This document shows, piece after piece, positions 23,941 to 30,593 of a stretch of DNA of 41,597 nt (its first letter is position 1; the number at the start of each line of letters is the position of its first letter). The translations under genes were made by a program, and so were the position numbers. The notes under the pieces are model-generated. The model had not been told where the DNA came from. It was given only the letters and a program-made list of their open reading frames with translations, and did no database searches. Origin of the DNA: Pseudomonadota bacterium (GTDB taxonomy: Bacteria > Pseudomonadota > Gammaproteobacteria > Burkholderiales > Rhodocyclaceae). The stretch is taken from the NCBI GenBank assembly GCA_963205435.1, contig CAUJIV010000114.1:1-41597 (forward strand). The letters run 5' to 3'.

Positions 23941-25571
23941 ATCCGACGCGAGGACTCGCCGGTCTGCTGCTTGTCCTTGCCCTGGCCGGGCAGGCGATCG
24001 GGGCGCCAGCCCTGGCGAAGACAGCGGGTTCGACAGCCGACCATGGCCGGTTCAAGGAGTTGCAGGGTCCGTTCGCCAGCGGCGAGGAAGTCACCGCGGC
24101 CTGCCTGCGATGCCATACCGAGGCGGCGAGGCAGGTGATGGCCACCCGCCACTGGACCTGGGACTATGTCAATCCGGTCACCGGCCAGCGCCTGGGCAAG
24201 AAGACCATGCTCAACAGCTTCTGCATCGCCGATCGTTCCAACGAGGCCTTCTGCAACGCCTGCCATGTCGGTTACGGCTGGAAGGATGACAGTTTCGACT
24301 TCACCTCGGAGCGCAACGTCGACTGCCTTGCCTGTCATAACACCGGCGCGTACGCCAAGATCCCCGGCCTCGCCGGTCATCCGCCTTATGTGCGCATGGA
24401 ATATCCGCCGAAGTCGGGCCAATTCGTCGAGGCCGTCGATCTGGCCGCGGTCGCCGCCCGCGTCGGACCCAGCAGCCGCGCCACCTGCGGCGCCTGCCAC
24501 TTCTACGGCGGCGGCGGCGACGGCGTCAAGCACGGCGACCTCGATTCCTCGCTCGTGCAACCGCCGCGCGCACTCGATGTGCACATGGCCGCCGAGGGCG
24601 CCAACTTCACTTGCGCCACCTGTCACCAGACCGAGGGCCACCGGGTCGCCGGCAGCCGTGTCGCGCCCACTTCCGCCGATCCGCACGGGCCTCTCGTGCG
24701 CGGCGCGCGCAGCGGCCGCAATCCGGCGACCTGCCAGGCCTGCCACGGCGAACGCCCGCATGCGGAGGGGCCGGGCGCGGGCCTCGCCGGCAGCATCGGC
24801 AGCGGCAGCCGCCGCAACGACCACGCGAGCACGCTGGCCTGTCAGGGCTGCCACATCCCGGCCTTCGCGCGCGGCGGCGTACCGACGAAGATGGCCTGGG
24901 ACTGGTCCACCGCCGGCACGCTCGACAGCGCCGGCAAGCCCTTCGTCCGGCGTGACGCGCGCGGCCATGTCGTCTTCGACAGCAAAAAGGGCGATTTCGT
25001 CCTCGGCGAAAACGTCGTGCCCGACTACATCTGGTTCGACGGTCGCGTCGAATATACCCTCGTTGCCGACCGCATCGATCCCGCCGCCATCGTGCCGATC
25101 AACCGTTTCGGCGGCAACCGGCGCGACCCGGCGGCACGCATCTGGCCGGTAAAACGCTTCCGCGGCAAGCAACCTTACGATCTCGAGTATCTGACGCTGC
25201 TGGTGCCGCACACGGCCATCCCCGACGATACCGCCCTGTGGTTCAATTTCGACTGGGACAAGGCCCTCAAGGCCGGCACCGCCGCCGCCGGCCAGCCCTT
25301 CAGCGGCAAGTACGGCTTCGTCGCCACGGAGATGCTGTGGCCGATCACCCACATGGTGGCGCCGAAGGAGGACGCCCTCGCCTGCGCCGCCTGCCATGCC
25401 CGCGCAGGACGCCTGCGGAACGTTGCCGGCGTGTACCTGCCCGGACGCGATGCGGCGGCCTGGCTCGACCGCGCCGGCTTCGGACTTGCCGCCCTGGCGC
25501 TGCTCGGCGTTTTTGGCCACGGCGCGTTGCGCCTGCTGACGCGCGGCCGGCGCAAGGAAGAGAAGCGGTGA
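23937..25571 (+). CDS. Octaheme c-type cytochrome of the tetrathionate reductase (OTR) family
   Basis: 544 residues, Sec signal at about 1-27, and exactly eight CxxCH sites, starting at residues 56, 106, 130, 184, 226, 266, 302 and 483. The second heme site is followed by GYGWKDD with K116, the position where OTR of Shewanella uses lysine instead of histidine as active-site heme ligand. OTR reduces tetrathionate, nitrite and hydroxylamine in vitro; the physiological substrate is not settled. A C-terminal membrane helix (about 513-534) with a basic end anchors this one to the inner membrane, unlike soluble Shewanella OTR. It overlaps the DsbD-like gene and precedes a cytochrome b gene, its likely electron partner. 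Confidence 0.92.
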   Translation: MNPTRGLAGLLLVLALAGQAIGAPALAKTAGSTADHGRFKELQGPFASGEEVTAACLRCHTEAARQVMATRHWTWDYVNPVTGQRLGKKTMLNSFCIADRSNEAFCNACHVGYGWKDDSFDFTSERNVDCLACHNTGAYAKIPGLAGHPPYVRMEYPPKSGQFVEAVDLAAVAARVGPSSRATCGACHFYGGGGDGVKHGDLDSSLVQPPRALDVHMAAEGANFTCATCHQTEGHRVAGSRVAPTSADPHGPLVRGARSGRNPATCQACHGERPHAEGPGAGLAGSIGSGSRRNDHASTLACQGCHIPAFARGGVPTKMAWDWSTAGTLDSAGKPFVRRDARGHVVFDSKKGDFVLGENVVPDYIWFDGRVEYTLVADRIDPAAIVPINRFGGNRRDPAARIWPVKRFRGKQPYDLEYLTLLVPHTAIPDDTALWFNFDWDKALKAGTAAAGQPFSGKYGFVATEMLWPITHMVAPKEDALACAACHARAGRLRNVAGVYLPGRDAAAWLDRAGFGLAALALLGVFGHGALRLLTRGRRKEEKR

Positions 25572-25671
25572 GGCGGGCAGCCGGCAGCGCGCGGCGGCAC
25601 GCCGCGGCCGCGCCCGAGGCGGCAGGCGGATTCTCGCAGACCCCGGCCCGGCGCCGGGGGGAGGCGGCCCG

Positions 25672-26265
25672 GTGAGCGAACGAATCTACATCTTCAAGCG
25701 CTTCGAGCGCTTCTGGCATTGGACGCAGGCGCTGCTGATCATCGCCATGCTGATCACCGGCTTCGAGATCCACGGCAGCTGGCAGCTGGTCGGCTTCGAG
25801 CGGGCGACGAGCGCGCATGCGGTCCTTGCCTGGGCGCTCATCGTGCTGTGGCTTTTCGCCATCTTCTGGCACTTCACCACCGGCGAATGGCGGCAATACC
25901 TGCCGACGCTGAAGAACGTCGACGCCATGTTCCGCTACTACGTGCTGGGCATCTTCACCGGCATGCCGCACCCCTTTCGCGCCACGCAGCTGAAGAAGCA
26001 CAACCCGCTGCAACGGCTCGCCTATCTGCTGGTCAAGCTGGCGATCCATCCGCTGCTCTGGCTGAGCGGGCTTGCGTTGCTCTACTACCCGCTCTGGCGC
26101 GATGCCGCCGCGGCGCCACCGCTGGCGACGGTGGCGCTGCTGCACACGCTCGGCGCATTCATGATGCTGGTTTTCCTGATTGCCCATGTCTATCTGGCTA
26201 CCACCGGCCACACGCCGCTGGCCCACATCAAGGCGATGCTCACCGGCTGGGAGGAAGTCGAATAG
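25672..26265 (+). CDS. Membrane cytochrome b (b561/HyaC/PhsC-like)
   Basis: 197 residues, four membrane helices (about 17-33, 48-68, 116-140, 155-176) with helix-borne histidines at 16, 49, 67, 158 and 172 as candidate ligands for two b hemes. FWHWTQALLIIAMLITGFEIHG is typical of the cytochrome b subunits of hydrogenases and thiosulfate reductases (quoted here as FWHWTQALLI and ITGFEIHG). It would link the quinone pool to a periplasmic partner, most simply the octaheme cytochrome encoded 100 bp upstream. GTG start with GGGGGAGG 8-15 bases before it. The direction of electron flow cannot be told. Confidence 0.88.
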   Translation: MSERIYIFKRFERFWHWTQALLIIAMLITGFEIHGSWQLVGFERATSAHAVLAWALIVLWLFAIFWHFTTGEWRQYLPTLKNVDAMFRYYVLGIFTGMPHPFRATQLKKHNPLQRLAYLLVKLAIHPLLWLSGLALLYYPLWRDAAAAPPLATVALLHTLGAFMMLVFLIAHVYLATTGHTPLAHIKAMLTGWEEVE

Positions 26266-26291
26266 TGTTGCTGCCGTCAAAGGAGGAGGAG

Positions 26292-27893
26292 ATGAAGGGA
26301 TCAGCCAAGAGATGGATGCGACTGGCCGTGGCGGCACTGTGCCTGACCGCCCCTTCCGTGTTCGCCGCAACCGATTTCGCCGCCGCCGAGCGGCTGTTCG
26401 CCGAGCATTGCGCCGTTTGCCACGGCGCCGACCGCGGCGGCTACATCGGCCCGGCGCTCAACCGCGACGAGACCAAGCTGTCGCCGGCCGAGGTCAATGC
26501 CAAGATCCAGGTCGGCACCTCGAACACCCTGATGCCGCAGCACCCGGTCTGGCCGCGGCGGCTGACGGCGGTGCAGCGGGAAAGCCTCGCCGCCCTGATC
26601 ACCCAGCAGCCGAGGCGCGAGCTCGACTGGGGCATGGAGGACATCCGCAAGTCGCTCGCCGTCCTCGCCGACGAGGCGAAGCTGCCGGCAAAGCCCGTTT
26701 ACCGCATCGGCGACCTCGACGACCTGATGGCCGTCATGGGCCGCGGCCACTACGCCGCCGGCAAGGACGCCAAGGTGGTGTTCTTCGACGGGCGCACGCA
26801 CAAGAAGGTCGGCGAGGTGCCGACCGGGCACGCGCCGCACCTGATGGACTTCCACCCGCGCGAGCCGCGCTGGGCCTATGTGCGCGACGACATGGGCTGG
26901 ATCCACAAGATCGACCTGTATTCGCTGAAGACCGTGCGCAAGGTGCGCGCCGGGCTGAACGGCATCTCGCTGGCGCTGTCACGCGACGGCCGCTACCTTG
27001 CCGCCGGCTCCTATGTGCCGCACACCGCGGTGATCTTCGACGCCGCCACGCTCGAGCCGCTCAAGCTGCTGCGGCTCGCCGGCACCGATCCGGACGGCAG
27101 GATGGTCGAGTCCGACTCGGGCATGATCACCGGCACGCCCTTCGCCGATCTCTTCGCCATCGCCCTCGAGCAGTCGGGCCAGGTGTGGATCATGGACCTC
27201 GACAAGCCGGACCTGCCGGTGACCCGCATCACTGATGTCGGCCGTCACCTGCACGACGCCTTCCTCTCGCCCGACGGCCGGAGCCTGGTGGTCGCCTCCT
27301 ACGACGACCATGTCAACACCGTCATCGACCTCGCCGAGCGGCGCATCGTCACCAAGATTCCCTCCGGCTGCAAGCCGCACCTGGGCTCGGGCGCGGTGGT
27401 CGAGTCGAAAGGCCGCCTGCTCGGCATCGGCACCAACATCGGCGAGGAGGACTGCAAGGCCTTCGAGGTCACCGTCTTCGACATGAGCAGCTACGAGGTG
27501 GTCAAGCGCATCCCGGTGGCCGGGCCGACCGAATCGCCGGCGGCCCATCCGAGGTCGCGCTACATCGCCGTGGACATCGTCGGCAGCGGCCCCAACGCCA
27601 ACCTGATCCAGTTCATCGACAAGGAGCATCTCGACGTGGTGAAGACGCTGGCCGTCGCCGGCACCATGGGCCACTCGCACTTCCCCGAATTCACCGCGCG
27701 CGGCGACTTCATCTACGTCAGCGCCCGCGGCGGCGGCGACCGCACCGCCGGCCTCGAGAAGGGCCGCGTCGTCGTCATCGACAGCGCCACGCTGGACATC
27801 GTCAAGCGCCTGCCGGTCGATGTGCCGGCCGGCGTCTTCTCGCGCGCGCGCGCGCGGGCGGTGGTGGTGGGGATGCAGCCGGAGGCGCGCTGA
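26292..27893 (+). CDS. Cytochrome c / heme d1 beta-propeller protein (NirN/NirS/NirF-like)
   Basis: 533 residues: signal peptide (1-25), a small c-type domain with CAVCH at 40-44 and a possible Met ligand M81 in TLMPQH, then an eight-bladed propeller as in cytochrome cd1. H180 or H183 in PTGHAPHLMDF aligns with the d1 iron ligand; HLHDAF (319-324) and GHSHFPEF (460-467) lie where cd1 nitrite reductase keeps its two active-site histidines. It could be a cd1-type reductase or NirN-like d1 carrier. No heme-d1 biosynthesis genes are in the window, so d1 must come from elsewhere or the propeller binds something else. AGGAGGAGGAG precedes the ATG. A (CG)8 run lies near the 3' end. Confidence 0.85.
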   Translation: MKGSAKRWMRLAVAALCLTAPSVFAATDFAAAERLFAEHCAVCHGADRGGYIGPALNRDETKLSPAEVNAKIQVGTSNTLMPQHPVWPRRLTAVQRESLAALITQQPRRELDWGMEDIRKSLAVLADEAKLPAKPVYRIGDLDDLMAVMGRGHYAAGKDAKVVFFDGRTHKKVGEVPTGHAPHLMDFHPREPRWAYVRDDMGWIHKIDLYSLKTVRKVRAGLNGISLALSRDGRYLAAGSYVPHTAVIFDAATLEPLKLLRLAGTDPDGRMVESDSGMITGTPFADLFAIALEQSGQVWIMDLDKPDLPVTRITDVGRHLHDAFLSPDGRSLVVASYDDHVNTVIDLAERRIVTKIPSGCKPHLGSGAVVESKGRLLGIGTNIGEEDCKAFEVTVFDMSSYEVVKRIPVAGPTESPAAHPRSRYIAVDIVGSGPNANLIQFIDKEHLDVVKTLAVAGTMGHSHFPEFTARGDFIYVSARGGGDRTAGLEKGRVVVIDSATLDIVKRLPVDVPAGVFSRARARAVVVGMQPEAR

Positions 27894-27897
27894 GGCG

Positions 27898-27913
27898 AGG
27901 CCGCGGGCGGCCT
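27898..27913. terminator. Stem-loop between convergent genes
   Basis: AGGCCGC and GCGGCCT form a 7-bp stem with a two-base gap in the 18-bp space between the d1 protein gene and the convergent regulator. No T tract. Confidence 0.35.
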
Positions 27914-28250
27914 ACGCCACCCGCGACAGCTCGGCGCGCGCCGCCGGCGCGCCGCCGCTGTAGACATTGAGATACTTCAGGCAGATGACGCGCAGGCAGG
28001 AGGCGATGTTCTTGTCGTTGGCCAGCAGGCAGCCGTCGTGCACCTTCTCGACCAGGCGCGGCAGGGTGATCCTCGATTCGTGCGCCATGTCCTCCAGCAC
28101 GTTCCAGAAGGCGCGCTCGAGGCAGATGGTGGTGCTGTGGCCGTAGATGCGGAAGCCGCGCTTCTCCGGGATGAACTCGTTGATCTGCGAGGTGGTGCAG
28201 GCATTGAACATGTGATCCAGCACATCGTTGATTTCGCTGTAGATATTCAT
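27912..28250 (-). CDS. Ribbon-helix-helix (RHH_4-like) putative transcription factor
   Basis: 112 residues. The centre, RGFRIYGHSTTICLERAFW followed by a helix LEDMAHESRITLPRLVEKVH, matches RHH_4-type domains in which the short strand (FRIYGHSTTI) contacts DNA and two helices form the dimer. The N-terminal 28 residues and a Cys-containing helix after it (CLLANDKNIASCLRVICLKYL) are extra; five cysteines in all make redox or persulfide sensing conceivable (inference). ATG at 28250 has GGGAGG nine bases upstream; longer in-frame starts reach 28325 without a ribosome site. Divergent from the YeeE operon, so a regulator of it and perhaps of itself. Confidence 0.75.
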   Translation of the reverse strand: MNIYSEINDVLDHMFNACTTSQINEFIPEKRGFRIYGHSTTICLERAFWNVLEDMAHESRITLPRLVEKVHDGCLLANDKNIASCLRVICLKYLNVYSGGAPAARAELSRVA

Positions 28251-28448
28251 GCGGCGCACCCTCCCGCGAGGTGTTGGCAATAAATACCACCACCCGCATC
28301 GACCGGCCAATAGAATCCGCAGCATACAAGAAGGCGCCGGTCTAGGGAATCCGGCCCGAGGAGGAGGAGACAGGCGCGCCCGGGCCCGCTCGTCTTCATC
28401 GCCCCGCGAGGGGGCGCCAGCCCCGTTCGGGGCCGCCTGTCAGGAGGC
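28251..28448. promoter_or_regulatory. Divergent control region with two leader hairpins
   Basis: 198 bp between the RHH gene and the YeeE operon. TAGAAT at 28311-28316 is a fair -10 for the rightward operon, without a clear -35. Two hairpins follow close to the YeeE start: GCCCC/GGGGC at 28401-28415 and GCCCC/GGGGC at 28420-28433, a repeated stem sequence. AGGAGG at 28442-28447 is the ribosome site. Paired hairpins with the same stem arms could switch pairing partners, as in attenuators. Confidence 0.45.
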
Positions 28449-28943
28449 ATGATGGAGTTTTTCCGCAAGACCCTGGATCCGGTGTTCGCCCTGGCGGCCA
28501 TCGCCGTCCTCGACATCTTCCTCTTCCTGCTGCTCGGCGCCTGGACGGTGGGCGGCGGCGAGACCATGATGACCGGGCTGCTGGCGCAGGCGGTGCTGGG
28601 CGAGGACCTGATGCGCATCCCCTTCTGGAACATCGTCTTCCGGCCGCACGCCGACTACTGGAAGATCTACATCAGCTTCGGCATGTTCTTTGGCGCCTTC
28701 GTCGGCGCCGTGCTGTCCAAGGAATTCTACTGGCGCGTCCCGCGGCGCGCCTCGGAATGGCTGATGATCACCCTCGGCGGCCTGCTGATGGGCTTCGGCA
28801 TCCGCCTGGCCTACATCTGCAACGTGTCCACCTTTTTCGGCCTGCTGCCGGAGATGAACCTGGGCGGCTACCTCGCCATGTCCGGCATCCTCGCCGGCGC
28901 CTGGGTCGGCTCGGTCATCTACAAGAAAATCCTGGAAGGTTGA
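28449..28943 (+). CDS. YeeE/YedE-family half-size sulfur permease, subunit 1
   Basis: 164 residues, about four to five membrane helices, with SFGMFFGAFVGAVLS and GGLLMGFGIRLAYICNVSTFF, where the Cys before Asn-Val (C124 by my count) sits in the YeeE GxxxAxGCN motif. Full-length YeeE (TsuA) imports thiosulfate using membrane cysteines and is about twice as long; this and the next gene together equal one full YeeE, so they probably form a heteromer, as for PmpAB-like pairs. Two ATG codons are adjacent (28449, 28452); AGGAGG is so close that the second is the better start. First gene of the compact sulfur operon. Confidence 0.85.
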   Translation: MMEFFRKTLDPVFALAAIAVLDIFLFLLLGAWTVGGGETMMTGLLAQAVLGEDLMRIPFWNIVFRPHADYWKIYISFGMFFGAFVGAVLSKEFYWRVPRRASEWLMITLGGLLMGFGIRLAYICNVSTFFGLLPEMNLGGYLAMSGILAGAWVGSVIYKKILEG

Positions 28944-28953
28944 GGAGACGCCC

Positions 28954-29577
28954 ATGACCCCTGTCGTCGAATGCCTGGTCGCTTTTCTGTTCGGTTCCGT
29001 TGTCGGCCTGCTGATGCAGCGATCGCGCTTCTGCAACACGGCGGCGCTGCGCGATGCCATCATGTTCAAGACCTATCGCAACACCAAGGCGATGCTGATG
29101 GCGATGATGATCCTCACCGTCGGCTTCACCGGTTTCATGAGCCTCGGCGCCGGCCATCCGATGCGCTTCGACGTCGGCCTCAACACCTTCGCCGGCCTGT
29201 TCCTCTTCGGCATCGGCATGGTGCTGGCCGGCGCCTGCACGGTGTCGACCTGGGTGAAGACCGGCGAGGGCAACCTCGGCACGCTGTGGGCGCTGCTGTT
29301 CACCTTCGTCGGCATGTTTCTCTTCTCGCTGGTCTGGTCGTGGAACTGGTGGCCGCCGGCGCCGCAGAGTATGACCGGCGAACCGAACCTGCCGGCGCTG
29401 CAGCTCGGCTTCGCCAACGCGCAGACACTGCAGGAGAAGCTGGGCGTGCCGGCGCTGGTCTTCGGTCTCGTCCAGTTCGCCGTGCTGCTGGCCCTCTACC
29501 GCGCCATCCTGCGCCGCGAGCGGGCGCAGCACGAGAAGCACGCGCAGCACCAGAAGGAAGCGTCGGAAACGGCATAG
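28954..29577 (+). CDS. YeeE/YedE-family half-size sulfur permease, subunit 2
   Basis: 207 residues with five membrane helices. Two conserved YeeE sites are present: RSRFCNTAALRD (C27) near the start and GACTVSTW (C89 region) after GIGMVLA. These cysteines line the substrate path in thiosulfate-transporting YeeE. The tail HEKHAQHQKE is hydrophilic and His-rich. It starts 10 bp after subunit 1 behind GAGGAG and is followed 9 bp later by the TusA-like gene, repeating the YeeE-YeeD (TsuA-TsuB) arrangement in which TusA-like YeeD takes over the sulfur inside. The ion or persulfide species moved is unproven. Confidence 0.88.
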   Translation: MTPVVECLVAFLFGSVVGLLMQRSRFCNTAALRDAIMFKTYRNTKAMLMAMMILTVGFTGFMSLGAGHPMRFDVGLNTFAGLFLFGIGMVLAGACTVSTWVKTGEGNLGTLWALLFTFVGMFLFSLVWSWNWWPPAPQSMTGEPNLPALQLGFANAQTLQEKLGVPALVFGLVQFAVLLALYRAILRRERAQHEKHAQHQKEASETA

Positions 29578-29586
29578 GAGGCAGAC

Positions 29587-29892
29587 ATGGGACTGTTCGG
29601 ATCGAAGAAGAAGGCCGAGGAGACGGCCGGCGGCGGCGAGGCGGTGCTCTCCGACGGCAGCCGGGTGCAGGTGGCGCGGCGCGTCGATTGCATCGGCGAC
29701 TCCTGCCCGCGGCCGCAGCTGATGACGAAGAAGGCGGTGGGCGAGATTTCCTCCGGCGGCGTCGTCGAGGTGCTGGTCGACAACCCGACCTCGGTCGAGG
29801 CGCTGCCGCCGATGTGCGACGAGCTGAACGCCACCCACCTCGAAACCATCAAGGACCCGAACTGCTGGCGGGTCTACATCCGCAAGGACTGA
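29587..29892 (+). CDS. TusA/YeeD-like sulfurtransferase carrier
   Basis: 101 residues. After a basic N-terminal leader of about 30 residues (GLFGSKKKAEE, then Gly-rich) comes a TusA fold: RRVDCIGDSCPRPQLMTKKAV, here C35 and the active C40-P-R-P motif, then VEVLVDNPTSVEALP. The CPxP cysteine carries persulfide between sulfur-trafficking proteins in the cytoplasm. The additional C35 just before is found in many YeeD/TusA-like proteins and could form a disulfide or polysulfide with C40. Position directly after two YeeE-like permeases suggests it is the acceptor of imported sulfur. Confidence 0.9.
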   Translation: MGLFGSKKKAEETAGGGEAVLSDGSRVQVARRVDCIGDSCPRPQLMTKKAVGEISSGGVVEVLVDNPTSVEALPPMCDELNATHLETIKDPNCWRVYIRKD

Positions 29893-29897
29893 GCGCC

Positions 29898-29999
29898 ATG
29901 TCCGTGTTGCCGGCTTTTGCGGTCCTTCCCCTGCGGCGGCGCGCGGCAGCGGTCGTGCGTCTGGCGGCCCGGGGCGCGCGGGCGGAGGCGTGCCGATGA
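29898..29999 (+). CDS. Possible 33-residue peptide in the TusA/microprotein gap
   Basis: ATG TCC GTG at 29898 opens a short frame rich in Ala, Val and Arg whose stop overlaps the next start as ATGA, the style of this operon. There is only a weak ribosome site (AAGGAC) and no recognisable sequence. It may be just the spacer. Listed because the 103-bp gap is otherwise long for this operon. Confidence 0.25.
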   Translation: MSVLPAFAVLPLRRRAAAVVRLAARGARAEACR

Positions 30000-30208
30000 T
30001 CGCGCGCCTCCTCATGCGGCTGTTTGTCGCCGCCTCGCTCGTCGCCGTCGTCGGCGGGCTCGGCTATGTCTATGTCAAGCCGCCCGAGGGCATGCATGTG
30101 ACCAGCGAGGGCGTGCCCTACCTGTCGCCGCCGGTGGTGCATCCGGTGACGGGCGAGGCGGTCACGCTGGAAGTGCTGGTGCATCACTACAAGGGAGGCG
30201 GCCGATGA
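29996..30208 (+). CDS. 70-residue membrane microprotein
   Basis: One N-terminal membrane helix (about 8-26) after positively charged residues, so the C-terminal 44 residues should face the periplasm; they contain KPPEGMHV, YLSPPVVHPVTG and a basic, Gly-rich end with two adjacent histidines (VLVHHYKGGG). ATG at 29996 is chosen because GGAGG lies 7 bases upstream; a GTG at 29990 is too close to it. Its stop overlaps the next microprotein's start. No family recognised. Given its company it may be a subunit of the YeeE complex or of a heme/sulfur protein. Confidence 0.65.
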   Translation: MIARLLMRLFVAASLVAVVGGLGYVYVKPPEGMHVTSEGVPYLSPPVVHPVTGEAVTLEVLVHHYKGGGR

Positions 30209-30297
30209 GCCTGGACCTGCAGACCCTGGCGCAGATCGTCATGTTCGGCGTGGCCATGGCCGTCATGGCGCTGGCCTTCTTCAGCGACTCGCTGTGA
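30205..30297 (+). CDS. 30-residue single-helix membrane microprotein
   Basis: Starts with ATG overlapping the previous stop (ATGA) behind AAGGGAGG. The product is a short polar head (MSLDLQTLAQ) and one hydrophobic helix of about 18 residues ending FFSDSL. Size and shape recall small accessory subunits of membrane complexes such as CcoQ- or CydX-like proteins; no sequence relationship is claimed. Its strong ribosome site and tight coupling argue that it is really translated. Confidence 0.6.
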   Translation: MSLDLQTLAQIVMFGVAMAVMALAFFSDSL

Positions 30298-30307
30298 GGG
30301 CCCGGCC

Positions 30308-30586
30308 ATGATGAGCCGCGACAGCCTGATCTTCTGCGGCGCGGCGCTGGCCGTCACCCTGGCGGTGTGCACCGTCGGCTTCCGGCTGGCCGCCCTGCCG
30401 GCCGACGCGGTCCAGGCGGCAAGCCAGCCGGCGCCGCCGGAGACACTGCCCGACATCGACATCGGCGGCGGCTTCGGCAAGGTGTCGGTGATCGAGCTGA
30501 TCGGCTTCTACATGGAAAACCCGCCAGCGCCCAAGGGCGGCGGCGGGGAGGGCGCGCCGGCCGCCAAGCGTTTCGGCGGTTGCTGA
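30308..30586 (+). CDS. 92-residue membrane-tethered protein ending in Gly-rich tail with terminal Gly-Gly-Cys
   Basis: Residues 6-30 form one membrane helix (cysteines C10 and C21 inside it), with an Arg before it placing the rest outside. Then come a Pro/Ala linker, a short folded-looking motif (DIDIGGGFGKVSVIELIGFY, 49-68) and a flexible tail PPAPKGGGGEGAPAAKRFGGC whose last residue, C92, is the C-terminus. I do not recognise the family. A reactive cysteine on a free Gly-rich C-terminal arm is the design of SoxY (GGCGG) and, more loosely, DsrC; here it would face the periplasm next to a secreted rhodanese and cytochrome c. Sulfur-carrier function is inference. Confidence 0.7.
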   Translation: MMSRDSLIFCGAALAVTLAVCTVGFRLAALPADAVQAASQPAPPETLPDIDIGGGFGKVSVIELIGFYMENPPAPKGGGGEGAPAAKRFGGC

Positions 30587-30593
30587 AGATGTC

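Noticed and set aside
30205-30297. Assigning the 30-residue peptide to CcoQ or CydX
   Set aside because: Only size and hydrophobicity agree; no oxidase genes are near.
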